In this document: piece by piece, positions 1-5,196 of the stretch
How the letters are laid out: every line of letters starts with the position of its first letter
Position numbering within the stretch: position 1 is the stretch's first letter
Assembly (NCBI GenBank): GCA_016793525.1
Contig: JAEUJT010000245.1
Location: 1 to 6,812 of the forward strand
Direction of reading: 5' to 3'
Source of the DNA: Archangium sp.
Lineage (GTDB): Bacteria; Myxococcota; Myxococcia; Myxococcales; Myxococcaceae
DNA length: 6,812 nt
Position numbers and translations under genes: made by a program
The notes under the pieces: generated by a model
Seen by the model: only the letters and a program-made list of their open reading frames with translations
Told to the model about the DNA's origin: nothing
Database searches by the model: none

Positions 1-102
1 CCCGACCTGCAGAAGCAGATCGGCGAGGAGCGCGGCAAGACCGAGTTCGTGAAGGTCAACGAAGACCTCCGCCGCCTGGCTGTCAAAATCGAGCGGAGCT
101 GA
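1..102 (+). CDS. C-terminal fragment of an unrecognised protein (5' end outside the window)
   Basis: The plus-strand frame beginning at base 1 is open from the window edge to a TGA at 100-102 and gives 33 residues. The fragment is strongly charged (rich in Lys, Glu and Arg, ending in KIERS), looks helical and has no hydrophobic segment, so the protein's tail is probably soluble. Codon third positions are mostly G or C, as in a real gene of this genome. It converges on clpX, with 57 bp between the two stop codons. I do not recognise the family and there is too little sequence to assign a function. It occupies the place where lon follows clpX in many proteobacteria, but it points the other way and does not resemble the Lon C-terminus. 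Confidence 0.6.
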   Translation, partial: PDLQKQIGEERGKTEFVKVNEDLRRLAVKIERS

Positions 103-118
103 GGCGCTCGCGGGTTAC

Positions 119-163
119 GCAGCTGCAGTTCAGGCAACTGCAGTTCAGGCAGCTGCAATTCAG
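119..163. repeat. Three tandem copies of a 15-bp repeat overlapping the clpX stop codon
   Basis: The unit GCAGCTGCAGTTCAG occurs at 119-133, 134-148 and 149-163. Copies 2 and 3 each differ from copy 1 by one base, and the first five bases of a fourth copy follow at 164-168. Copy 3 contains the clpX stop codon. Because 15 bp equals five codons, every copy places another TGA in the clpX frame (160-162, 145-147, 130-132), and a TAA follows at 115-117. The array nearly fills the gap between two convergent genes. Three short copies without unique spacers are not a CRISPR array. Confidence 0.85.
121..145. terminator. Possible bidirectional hairpin between convergent genes
   Basis: CTGCAGTT (123-130) is the exact reverse complement of AACTGCAG (136-143), giving an 8-bp stem with a 5-base loop. 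On plus-strand RNA the stem extends by one G-U and one A-U pair (121-122 with 144-145). It lies just past the stop of the left-hand gene (102) and just past the clpX stop (160, minus strand), so it could serve both transcripts. There is no T-run on either side, so a classic intrinsic terminator is not supported. It may only block 3' exonucleases or be a by-product of the repeat. Confidence 0.35.
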
Positions 164-1437
164 GCAGCCGAGTCGGTGCTCTTCGCCTTGTCGTCGGTGG
201 CGTAGAGCACCACCGGCTCTTTCTTCTTCAGCACCACGTCTTCGGAGATGACCACCTCTTTCGTGGTCTTCTTCGAGGGCACCTCGTACATGATGTCGAG
301 CATCACGGCCTCGAGAATGGCGCGGAGGCCACGGGCGCCGGTCTTGCGGCGAATCGCCTCGGTGGAGATCGCCTTGAGCGCACCGTCGGTGAACTTGAGC
401 AGCACTTGATCGAGGTCGAGCAGCTTCTTGTACTGCTTGGTCAGCGCGTTGCGCGGCTTCACCAGAATGTCGATCAGCGCCGGCTCGTCGAGCTCTTCGA
501 GCGCGGTGACCACCGGCAGGCGCCCGATGAACTCGGGGATCATGCCGAACTTGAGCAGGTCTTCAGGCTCGACCGCGTGGAGCAGCTCCGACAGCGAACG
601 CCCCTTCTTGCTCTTCACGTCGGCGCCGAAGCCCAGGGAGCGGCCTCCCAAGCGCCGGTCGACGATCTGATCCAGCCCGCCGAACGCGCCGCCGCAGATG
701 AAGAGAATGTTGGTGGTGTCGACCTGCAAGAATTCTTGCTGGGGGTGCTTGCGGCCGCCCTTGGGCGGAATGTTGGCGACGGTGCCTTCGATGATCTTGA
801 GCAGCGCCTGCTGCACGCCTTCACCGCTCACGTCGCGGGTGATGCTCGGGTTCTCTGACTTGCGCGCGATCTTATCGATCTCGTCGATGTAGACGATGCC
901 GCGCTGGGCCCGCTCGATGTCGCCTTCAGCCGCCTGGAGCAGGTTGACGATGATGTTCTCGACGTCTTCACCCACGTACCCGGCCTCGGTGAGGCAGGTG
1001 GCGTCGGCGATGGTGAACGGCACGTTGAGAATGCGCGCCAGCGTCTGGGCCAGCAGCGTCTTGCCGGAGCCGGTGGGGCCGAGGAGCAGAATGTTCGACT
1101 TCTGCAGCTCGACGTCGTCCATCGCGATCTTCGACTCGATGCGCTTGTAGTGGTTGTGCACCGCGACCGAGAGCACCTTCTTGGCGCGGTCTTGACCGAT
1201 GACGTATTCGTCGAGAATGCCCTTGATCTCGCTCGGCCGCGGGATGCGCAGCTTGGTGTCCTTCGTGTCTTCGCGGTCGATCTCTTCGGCGATGATGTCG
1301 TTGCAGAGCCCGATGCACTCGTCGCAGATGTAGACGGTGGGCCCGGCGATGAGCTTCTTCACCTCTTTCTGCGACTTGCCGCAGAAGGAGCAGCACAACG
1401 TCTGACCACCGTCTCGACCGAAGCTCTTCGAAGCCAT
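160..1437 (-). CDS. clpX: ATP-dependent Clp protease unfoldase subunit ClpX
   Basis: ClpX is the AAA+ hexamer that recognises, unfolds and feeds substrates into ClpP in the cytosol. The 425 residues match the usual ClpX length. Visible in order: an N-terminal zinc-binding domain with Cys16, Cys19, Cys38 and Cys41; Walker A GPTGSGKT (120-127); the pore-1 loop GYVG (153-156); Walker B ending in D185-E186; the RKH pore loop (229-231); the ClpP-docking loop as LGF (268-270), where E. coli has IGF; an arginine-finger region PEFIGRLP; and sensor 2 GARGLR. The start is fixed: an in-frame TAG lies only four codons upstream (1450-1452) with no other start between. The ribosome-binding site is weak (GAGCGG near the start), suggesting reliance on the upstream genes. 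clpP ends 60 bp upstream. The stop lies inside a 15-bp tandem repeat. Confidence 0.98.
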   Translation of the reverse strand: MASKSFGRDGGQTLCCSFCGKSQKEVKKLIAGPTVYICDECIGLCNDIIAEEIDREDTKDTKLRIPRPSEIKGILDEYVIGQDRAKKVLSVAVHNHYKRIESKIAMDDVELQKSNILLLGPTGSGKTLLAQTLARILNVPFTIADATCLTEAGYVGEDVENIIVNLLQAAEGDIERAQRGIVYIDEIDKIARKSENPSITRDVSGEGVQQALLKIIEGTVANIPPKGGRKHPQQEFLQVDTTNILFICGGAFGGLDQIVDRRLGGRSLGFGADVKSKKGRSLSELLHAVEPEDLLKFGMIPEFIGRLPVVTALEELDEPALIDILVKPRNALTKQYKKLLDLDQVLLKFTDGALKAISTEAIRRKTGARGLRAILEAVMLDIMYEVPSKKTTKEVVISEDVVLKKKEPVVLYATDDKAKSTDSAA

Positions 1438-1497
1438 TCGCCGCTCAGCCTAACCAGCCCGCCGACGCCGCGCGAGCTGCCGTGGTGTTTTCGACCG

Positions 1498-2112
1498 TCA
1501 CTTCTTGTCAGCGGGAGGCGTGACCTTCTTCTGGCTGACGACCTCGTCGATCAGGCCGTACTGCTTGGCCTCCGACGCGCCCATGAAGAAGTCGCGATCG
1601 CAGTCTTTCTCGATGCGCTCGTAGGCGTGGCCGGAGTGTTTGGAGAGAATGTCGTACAGCGCCTTGCGGAGCCGCAGCATCTCGGCGACCTGAATCTCCA
1701 TGTCTTTCGACTGACCGCGCGCGCCGCCGAGCGGCTGGTGGATCATGATTCGCGCGTTGGGGAGAGCGAAGCGCTTGCCCTTCGCGCCCGCGCACATCAA
1801 CACCGCGCCCATCGACGCCGCCTGGCCGATGCAGATCGTGGAGACCTGGGGCTTCACGTACTGCATGGTGTCGTAGATGGCCAAACCGGCCGTCACCGAG
1901 CCGCCCGGCGAGTTGATGTAGATGTTGATGTCTTTGTCGGGGTCTTCCGATTCGAGGAACAGCAGCTGCGCCGTGACGAGGTTCGCCACGTCGTCGTCGA
2001 CCTCGGTGCCCAACATGATGATGCGGTCTTTCAGCAGGCGGCTGTAGATGTCGTACGAGCGTTCTCCGCGGTGGGTCTGCTCGACGACGTACGGCACGGG
2101 CATGTAGGGCAT
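1498..2112 (-). CDS. clpP: ATP-dependent Clp protease proteolytic subunit ClpP
   Basis: ClpP is the serine peptidase that forms two stacked heptameric rings and degrades polypeptides delivered by ClpX or ClpA. The 204-residue protein has the full fold. The catalytic triad is Ser100 in GQAASMGA, His125 in MIHQPLGG and Asp174 in CDRDFFM. The oxyanion-region motif NSPGGSV is at 67-73. The N-terminal propeptide is short, and the segment [10 protein letters not shown] leads into the mature domain. The start at 2112 is preferred over the internal Met4 because an AGGAG lies six bases upstream of it. The trigger factor stop is in the same frame 21 bp upstream, so no longer start is possible. It is the middle gene of tig-clpP-clpX, and the tight spacing indicates co-transcription. 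Confidence 0.98.
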   Translation of the reverse strand: MPYMPVPYVVEQTHRGERSYDIYSRLLKDRIIMLGTEVDDDVANLVTAQLLFLESEDPDKDINIYINSPGGSVTAGLAIYDTMQYVKPQVSTICIGQAASMGAVLMCAGAKGKRFALPNARIMIHQPLGGARGQSKDMEIQVAEMLRLRKALYDILSKHSGHAYERIEKDCDRDFFMGASEAKQYGLIDEVVSQKKVTPPADKK

Positions 2113-2118
2113 GGGCTG

Positions 2119-2123
2119 CTCCT
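2119..2123 (-). promoter_or_regulatory. Shine-Dalgarno site of clpP
   Basis: The minus strand reads AGGAG, six bases before the ATG at 2112. It is the best ribosome-binding site in the operon and selects the first Met of ClpP over Met4. It lies in the 21-bp gap between the tig stop and clpP. Confidence 0.8.
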
Positions 2124-2133
2124 GTGTTTCGGG

Positions 2134-3405
2134 TCAGTACTTCGCGTGCTGGGTGATGAGGTTGACGGCCTTCTGCTCGACCGCGCGGCTGCGGAGCGCG
2201 TTGAGCGACTCGGCGTCGCGCACCTGCTTCTGCACCGCGGCGAGGGGCACCCCGGCGTCGTCGGCCATGTCTTGCATCTGGGCCAAAACGTCTTCGTCGC
2301 TGGCCTCGAGCTTCTCGTGTTTGGCGATGGCCTCGAGGAGCAGCTGACCGCGCAGGTCGAGCTCGGCCTTGGGGCGCATCTCGTCGCGCAGCGAGTCCCA
2401 ATTCAGGTTGAGCATGCGCGGGTCGATGCCCTGGCGAGACAGGTTGCGCAGCGCCGACTCCAACATCGCGTCGACCGCGCGGGCGAGCATCGACTTGGGC
2501 AGCTCGAACGGGTTCTTCTCGATCAACGCCTTGAACACCCCTTCGCGCTCGTCGCGCCAGGCTGTGGCCTTGGCGGCACGCTCGAGGTCGGTGCGCACCT
2601 TGCTCTTCAGCTCGGCCACGGTGGTCAGCCCCAGAGTTACAGCGAACGCGTCGTCGAGCGCGGGCACCTTCTTGGCCTTGAGCGCCTTGAGGGTGATCTT
2701 GATTTTGGCCGTCTTCCCCTTCACCGCGTCGACCCGGTAGTCGGCGGGGAACGTGGTGTCGAACTCGGTGGAGGCGCCGATGGCGATGCCCGCGAGCTGC
2801 GAGACGTTCCCCTCGATGAACTGGCCAGCGGCGACGTCGACCACCGCGTCACGCGCGGTGCTGCCGGGGAACGGCTGGCCGTCGATGGTGGCGTCGAAGT
2901 CGACGGTGGCCACGTCGCCGGTCTGCGCGACGGTGCGGCCGTTGACCTCTTCGACCACCGCGCGCGACTGGCGGAGGCGGTCGATCTGCTCGGTCACCTT
3001 CTCTTCGGCCACGGCGGCGTCGTGTTTGGTGAGCTGGAGGCCGCGGTAGTCTTTCGCGGTCAGTACCGGCTTCACCTCGACCCGCGCGGTGAACGCGTAC
3101 GGCTGGTTGGCGACGAACGTGCCGCCGGAGAGGTGCGGCTCGCCCACAGCATCGACCTTGTGTTCCTGCGCCGCGTCGACGAAGGCGTTGAGCTGCACGC
3201 GGCGCATCACGTCGGCGTGCACCTCGGTGCCGAAGCGCTGCTCGAGAATGCGGCGGGGGATCTTGCCGGGGCGGAAGCCGGGCAACTTTACCTGGCGACC
3301 GAGCTCGACGAATGCCTGCGTGAGCGCCTGCTCAACCACCGCTGGCTCGACTTCGATCGACAGCCGCTTCTCGATGGGGGAGACGTCTTCAACCTGTACC
3401 TTCAT
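2134..3405 (-). CDS. tig: Trigger factor, ribosome-associated chaperone
   Basis: Trigger factor docks near the ribosomal exit tunnel and shields nascent chains; the family also carries an FKBP-type prolyl isomerase domain. The 423 residues are close to the usual length of about 430. The N-terminal ribosome-binding domain carries the signature GFRPGKIP (43-50). An FKBP-like domain follows at roughly 150-240, with [12 protein letters not shown] near its start. The rest is the helical C-terminal chaperone arm. In the FKBP domain the stretch [15 protein letters not shown] stands where E. coli-type proteins have an MIPGFEDG-like active-site segment, so isomerase activity may be weak. The start ATG has GAGG four bases upstream (3410-3413) and a good promoter about 30 bp further up. 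It is the first gene of the operon; its stop lies 21 bp before clpP. Confidence 0.96.
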   Translation of the reverse strand: MKVQVEDVSPIEKRLSIEVEPAVVEQALTQAFVELGRQVKLPGFRPGKIPRRILEQRFGTEVHADVMRRVQLNAFVDAAQEHKVDAVGEPHLSGGTFVANQPYAFTARVEVKPVLTAKDYRGLQLTKHDAAVAEEKVTEQIDRLRQSRAVVEEVNGRTVAQTGDVATVDFDATIDGQPFPGSTARDAVVDVAAGQFIEGNVSQLAGIAIGASTEFDTTFPADYRVDAVKGKTAKIKITLKALKAKKVPALDDAFAVTLGLTTVAELKSKVRTDLERAAKATAWRDEREGVFKALIEKNPFELPKSMLARAVDAMLESALRNLSRQGIDPRMLNLNWDSLRDEMRPKAELDLRGQLLLEAIAKHEKLEASDEDVLAQMQDMADDAGVPLAAVQKQVRDAESLNALRSRAVEQKAVNLITQHAKY

Positions 3406-3438
3406 ACGGCCTCGCTGGAAAAATGACGGAAGTCGAAG

Positions 3439-3467
3439 GCTCTACGAGAGGGCCTCCACCCGGTCAA
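3439..3467 (-). promoter_or_regulatory. Predicted sigma-70-type promoter of tig-clpP-clpX
   Basis: The minus strand reads TTGACC (3467-3462), exactly 17 bases of spacer, then TAGAGC (3444-3439). The -35 matches the consensus at five of six positions and the -10 at three of six, with ideal spacing. Transcription would begin near 3433, leaving a leader of about 28 bases that contains the tig ribosome-binding site. No sigma-32-type heat-shock promoter or CIRCE operator is visible nearby. The sequence match is clear; its use is inferred. Confidence 0.6.
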
Positions 3468-3560
3468 CGCTTCACTTGCGGGCCTGCCACCACAACGCAC
3501 GACCGGAGTGTCTCGACCAGAGCCACGACACGCAATCTGCAGAATGGGCAGGCACCGCGG

Positions 3561-3566
3561 TAGAGT
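3561..3566 (+). promoter_or_regulatory. Possible -10 element for the GGDEF-gshB pair
   Basis: TAGAGT resembles the -10 box, with T, A, A and T at positions 1, 2, 4 and 6, and is close to the TAGAGC used in the opposing tig promoter. No convincing -35 is seen 16-19 bases upstream. Transcription started from it would begin near 3573-3575, at the alternative GTG start of the next gene, implying a leaderless or nearly leaderless mRNA. This is suggestive only. Confidence 0.3.
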
Positions 3567-3592
3567 CGACCCACGTGCCCGGCGCGCCCCCC

Positions 3593-4234
3593 ATGAGCGA
3601 CCCTGAAGCGGAGATTGCGCGGCTGCGAGCGCTCCTCGAGGAGCGAGAAGCCCAGCTCGCCGGCTACCTGCGCCAGCGCGGTGAGCAGCTGCTCGAGCAG
3701 GTGAAGCGCTCGCGGGAGATCGAAGCCACCCGGGCGCACGCGGCGACCATCGACCCGGTGATGGGGGTGCTCCAGCACGGGTTGTTCCACGAGCGGCTGC
3801 AGTTCGAGGCCCGGCGCGCGGTCGAGCTGAAGCGCCCGCTGGGGGTGCTGGTCGCCGATCTCGATCGCCTCGCCGACTACAACGCCGCCCGCGGCTACCG
3901 GGCCGGTGACGAGGCCTTGAGCGTGGTGGGCCGCACGGTGCGAGTCATGTTCGAGCAACGACGGAGGGCGCGGCCCGCGGTGCTGGGTCGAGAGCGCGGA
4001 GACTGCTTCGCCATCGTCCTCCCCTACGCCGATCGCGAAGAGACCGAGGCCTTGGCTGAAGCCGTGCGCCACGTGGTCGAGCGCGTGTCGTTCGGCGCCG
4101 ATCGGCTCACGGTGAGCGTGGGCGCAGCGTTCAGCACGGGTGTCGATGGCCGGTGTACCGAGCTCCTCCCCGTAGCGTTGGCGGCGCAACAGCGGGCGTC
4201 GAAGGCCGGCGGCAACCGGGTGGAGCTGGCGTGA
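3593..4234 (+). CDS. Coiled-coil protein with degenerate GGDEF domain (signature RGDCF), probably non-catalytic
   Basis: GGDEF domains make cyclic-di-GMP from two GTP. This 213-residue protein has a helical, probably coiled-coil N-terminus (about 5-48, rich in Glu, Arg and Leu) and one GGDEF-fold domain (54-213) opening with DPVMGVL, the counterpart of the usual DPLTGLL. Kept: the metal-site pattern DLD (89-91), Asn97 and Asp106 (guanine-contact positions in the family), SVGAA (175-179) and the closing GGNRV (206-210). The signature is RGDCF (135-139): first Gly to Arg, usual Glu to Cys138. The RxxD inhibitory site is absent. Cyclase activity is therefore unlikely; a nucleotide-binding or partner-binding role is an inference. 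No membrane segment or receiver domain is present. The start is uncertain: ATG 3593 has no Shine-Dalgarno sequence, and an in-frame GTG at 3575 would add six residues. The stop overlaps the gshB start. Confidence 0.85.
   Translation: MSDPEAEIARLRALLEEREAQLAGYLRQRGEQLLEQVKRSREIEATRAHAATIDPVMGVLQHGLFHERLQFEARRAVELKRPLGVLVADLDRLADYNAARGYRAGDEALSVVGRTVRVMFEQRRRARPAVLGRERGDCFAIVLPYADREETEALAEAVRHVVERVSFGADRLTVSVGAAFSTGVDGRCTELLPVALAAQQRASKAGGNRVELA
4222..4225 (+). promoter_or_regulatory. Shine-Dalgarno site of gshB inside the preceding gene
   Basis: GGAG lies five bases before the GTG at 4231, within the last codons of the GGDEF-like gene. This decides the gshB start in favour of the GTG over the longer open frame that begins at 4153, and it fits translational coupling of the two genes. 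Confidence 0.75.
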
Positions 4235-5196
4235 GCGCACGGCCCCTCGTGGTGGGTTTCTGGATCGACCCGTTCGAGGCGCTTCGGCCCGGGCACGACA
4301 CGTCGCTCGAGCTGATGCTCGGGTGCTTGGAGCGCGGCCATCGGGTGGTGTGCTTCGAGCAACGCGACGTGAGCGTGCGAGGTGCGCAGCCGGTGGCGGC
4401 CCTCCGTGAGGTGACGCTCGCGACCTCCGCAGGTCGGCTGGCGTGTGGACCACGGCAGGCACCGACCCCGCTCCAATCGCTCGACGCGGTGTGGCTGCGC
4501 AGAGACCCGCCAGTCGACGCCACGTTCATTCACGTGACGCTGATGCTGGAGCCGCTGACACACCCGCTGCTCATCAACCGGCCCGCCTCACTTCGCGACT
4601 GCAACGAGAAGCTCTACGCGCTCGACTTCGCCGACCTCGGGCCCGAGACGGTGGTCAGCAGCGACCCCGCCGAGCTCCTGGCCGCGCTCGAGCGTTTCGG
4701 CGGCCGCGCGGTTTTGAAGCCGCTCGACGGCTGCGGCGGGGCGGGCATCGAGCTCCTCGAGGGGCTCGGCGCCTCAACCCGGGCGAGCCTCGAGGCGGCG
4801 ACGAGCGCGGGGCAACGGCCGACGCTGGTGCAGCGTTTCCTCGAGGCGTCGCGCGAGGGCGACAAGCGAATCCTCCTCCTCGACGGGCGGCCGCTCGGCG
4901 CGGTGCTTCGCCAACCGAGGCCCGGGGAGTTTCGCTGCAACTTCGCCCAGGGCGGGAAAGGTGTGGCCACCACCGTCACGCCGCGAGAGCGCCTCATCTG
5001 CGAGCGGCTCGCCCCCGACCTCCTCCGCCGCGGGCTGCACTTCGTGGGCATCGACGTCATCGGCGAACACCTCACCGAGATCAACGTCACCAGCCCCACC
5101 GGGTTGGTTGAGATCAACGCGCTCGATGGAAAGCGGCTCGAGCTCGACGTCGTACGCTGGCTCGAGGCGAACGCGCCCCGCTCGCTCAGCGCTTGA
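4231..5196 (+). CDS. gshB: Glutathione synthetase (ATP-grasp)
   Basis: GshB joins gamma-glutamylcysteine and glycine using ATP, the second and last step of glutathione synthesis in the cytosol. The 321 residues match the usual bacterial length (about 315). The N-terminal domain opens with VVGFWIDPFEAL, matching the family's MDP-containing start, and continues to RRDPPVD. The substrate-region motif LINRPASLRDCNEKL (114-128) is nearly as in E. coli. The ATP-grasp loop is KPLDGCGGAGI (163-173). GDKRILLLDG follows, and the metal-binding end is Asp275, Glu283 and Asn285 in GIDVIGEHLTEINVTSPTG. Cys168 and Cys236 replace the Met and Gly I recall from E. coli. The GTG start overlaps the stop of the GGDEF-like gene (GTGA, 4231-4234). 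No gshA is visible here. The 3' end overlaps the convergent transporter gene by 11 bp. Confidence 0.95.
   Translation: MSARPLVVGFWIDPFEALRPGHDTSLELMLGCLERGHRVVCFEQRDVSVRGAQPVAALREVTLATSAGRLACGPRQAPTPLQSLDAVWLRRDPPVDATFIHVTLMLEPLTHPLLINRPASLRDCNEKLYALDFADLGPETVVSSDPAELLAALERFGGRAVLKPLDGCGGAGIELLEGLGASTRASLEAATSAGQRPTLVQRFLEASREGDKRILLLDGRPLGAVLRQPRPGEFRCNFAQGGKGVATTVTPRERLICERLAPDLLRRGLHFVGIDVIGEHLTEINVTSPTGLVEINALDGKRLELDVVRWLEANAPRSLSA

Noticed and set aside
119..168. CRISPR-like array
   Set aside because: Repeats are only 15 bp, directly abutting, with no spacers and no cas genes nearby.
1438..1497. Terminator or separate clpX promoter in the 60-bp clpP-clpX gap
   Set aside because: No stable hairpin followed by T residues and no convincing -35/-10 pair is visible; read-through from clpP is the simpler view.
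1150..3426. A 758-codon open frame on the plus strand, antisense to tig, clpP and the clpX 5' end
   Set aside because: Its translation is low-complexity and rich in Arg, Val, Asp, Leu and His, with no recognisable domain. It exactly shadows three certain genes, as expected where third positions are mostly G or C.
3500..3540. A second minus-strand promoter (TTGCGT, 17 bases, GACACT) upstream of tig
   Set aside because: Both boxes match the consensus poorly, and the site at 3439-3467 is much better.
3545..3566. Sigma-54-type (-24/-12) promoter before the GGDEF-like gene
   Set aside because: The GGCAC part is present, but the -12 GC element is missing at the needed distance.
4153..4230. A longer gshB start at ATG 4153
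   Set aside because: The extra 26 residues are Gly/Arg/Ala-rich and unlike any GshB N-terminus. The GTG at 4231 has GGAG at the right distance and gives the usual protein length.
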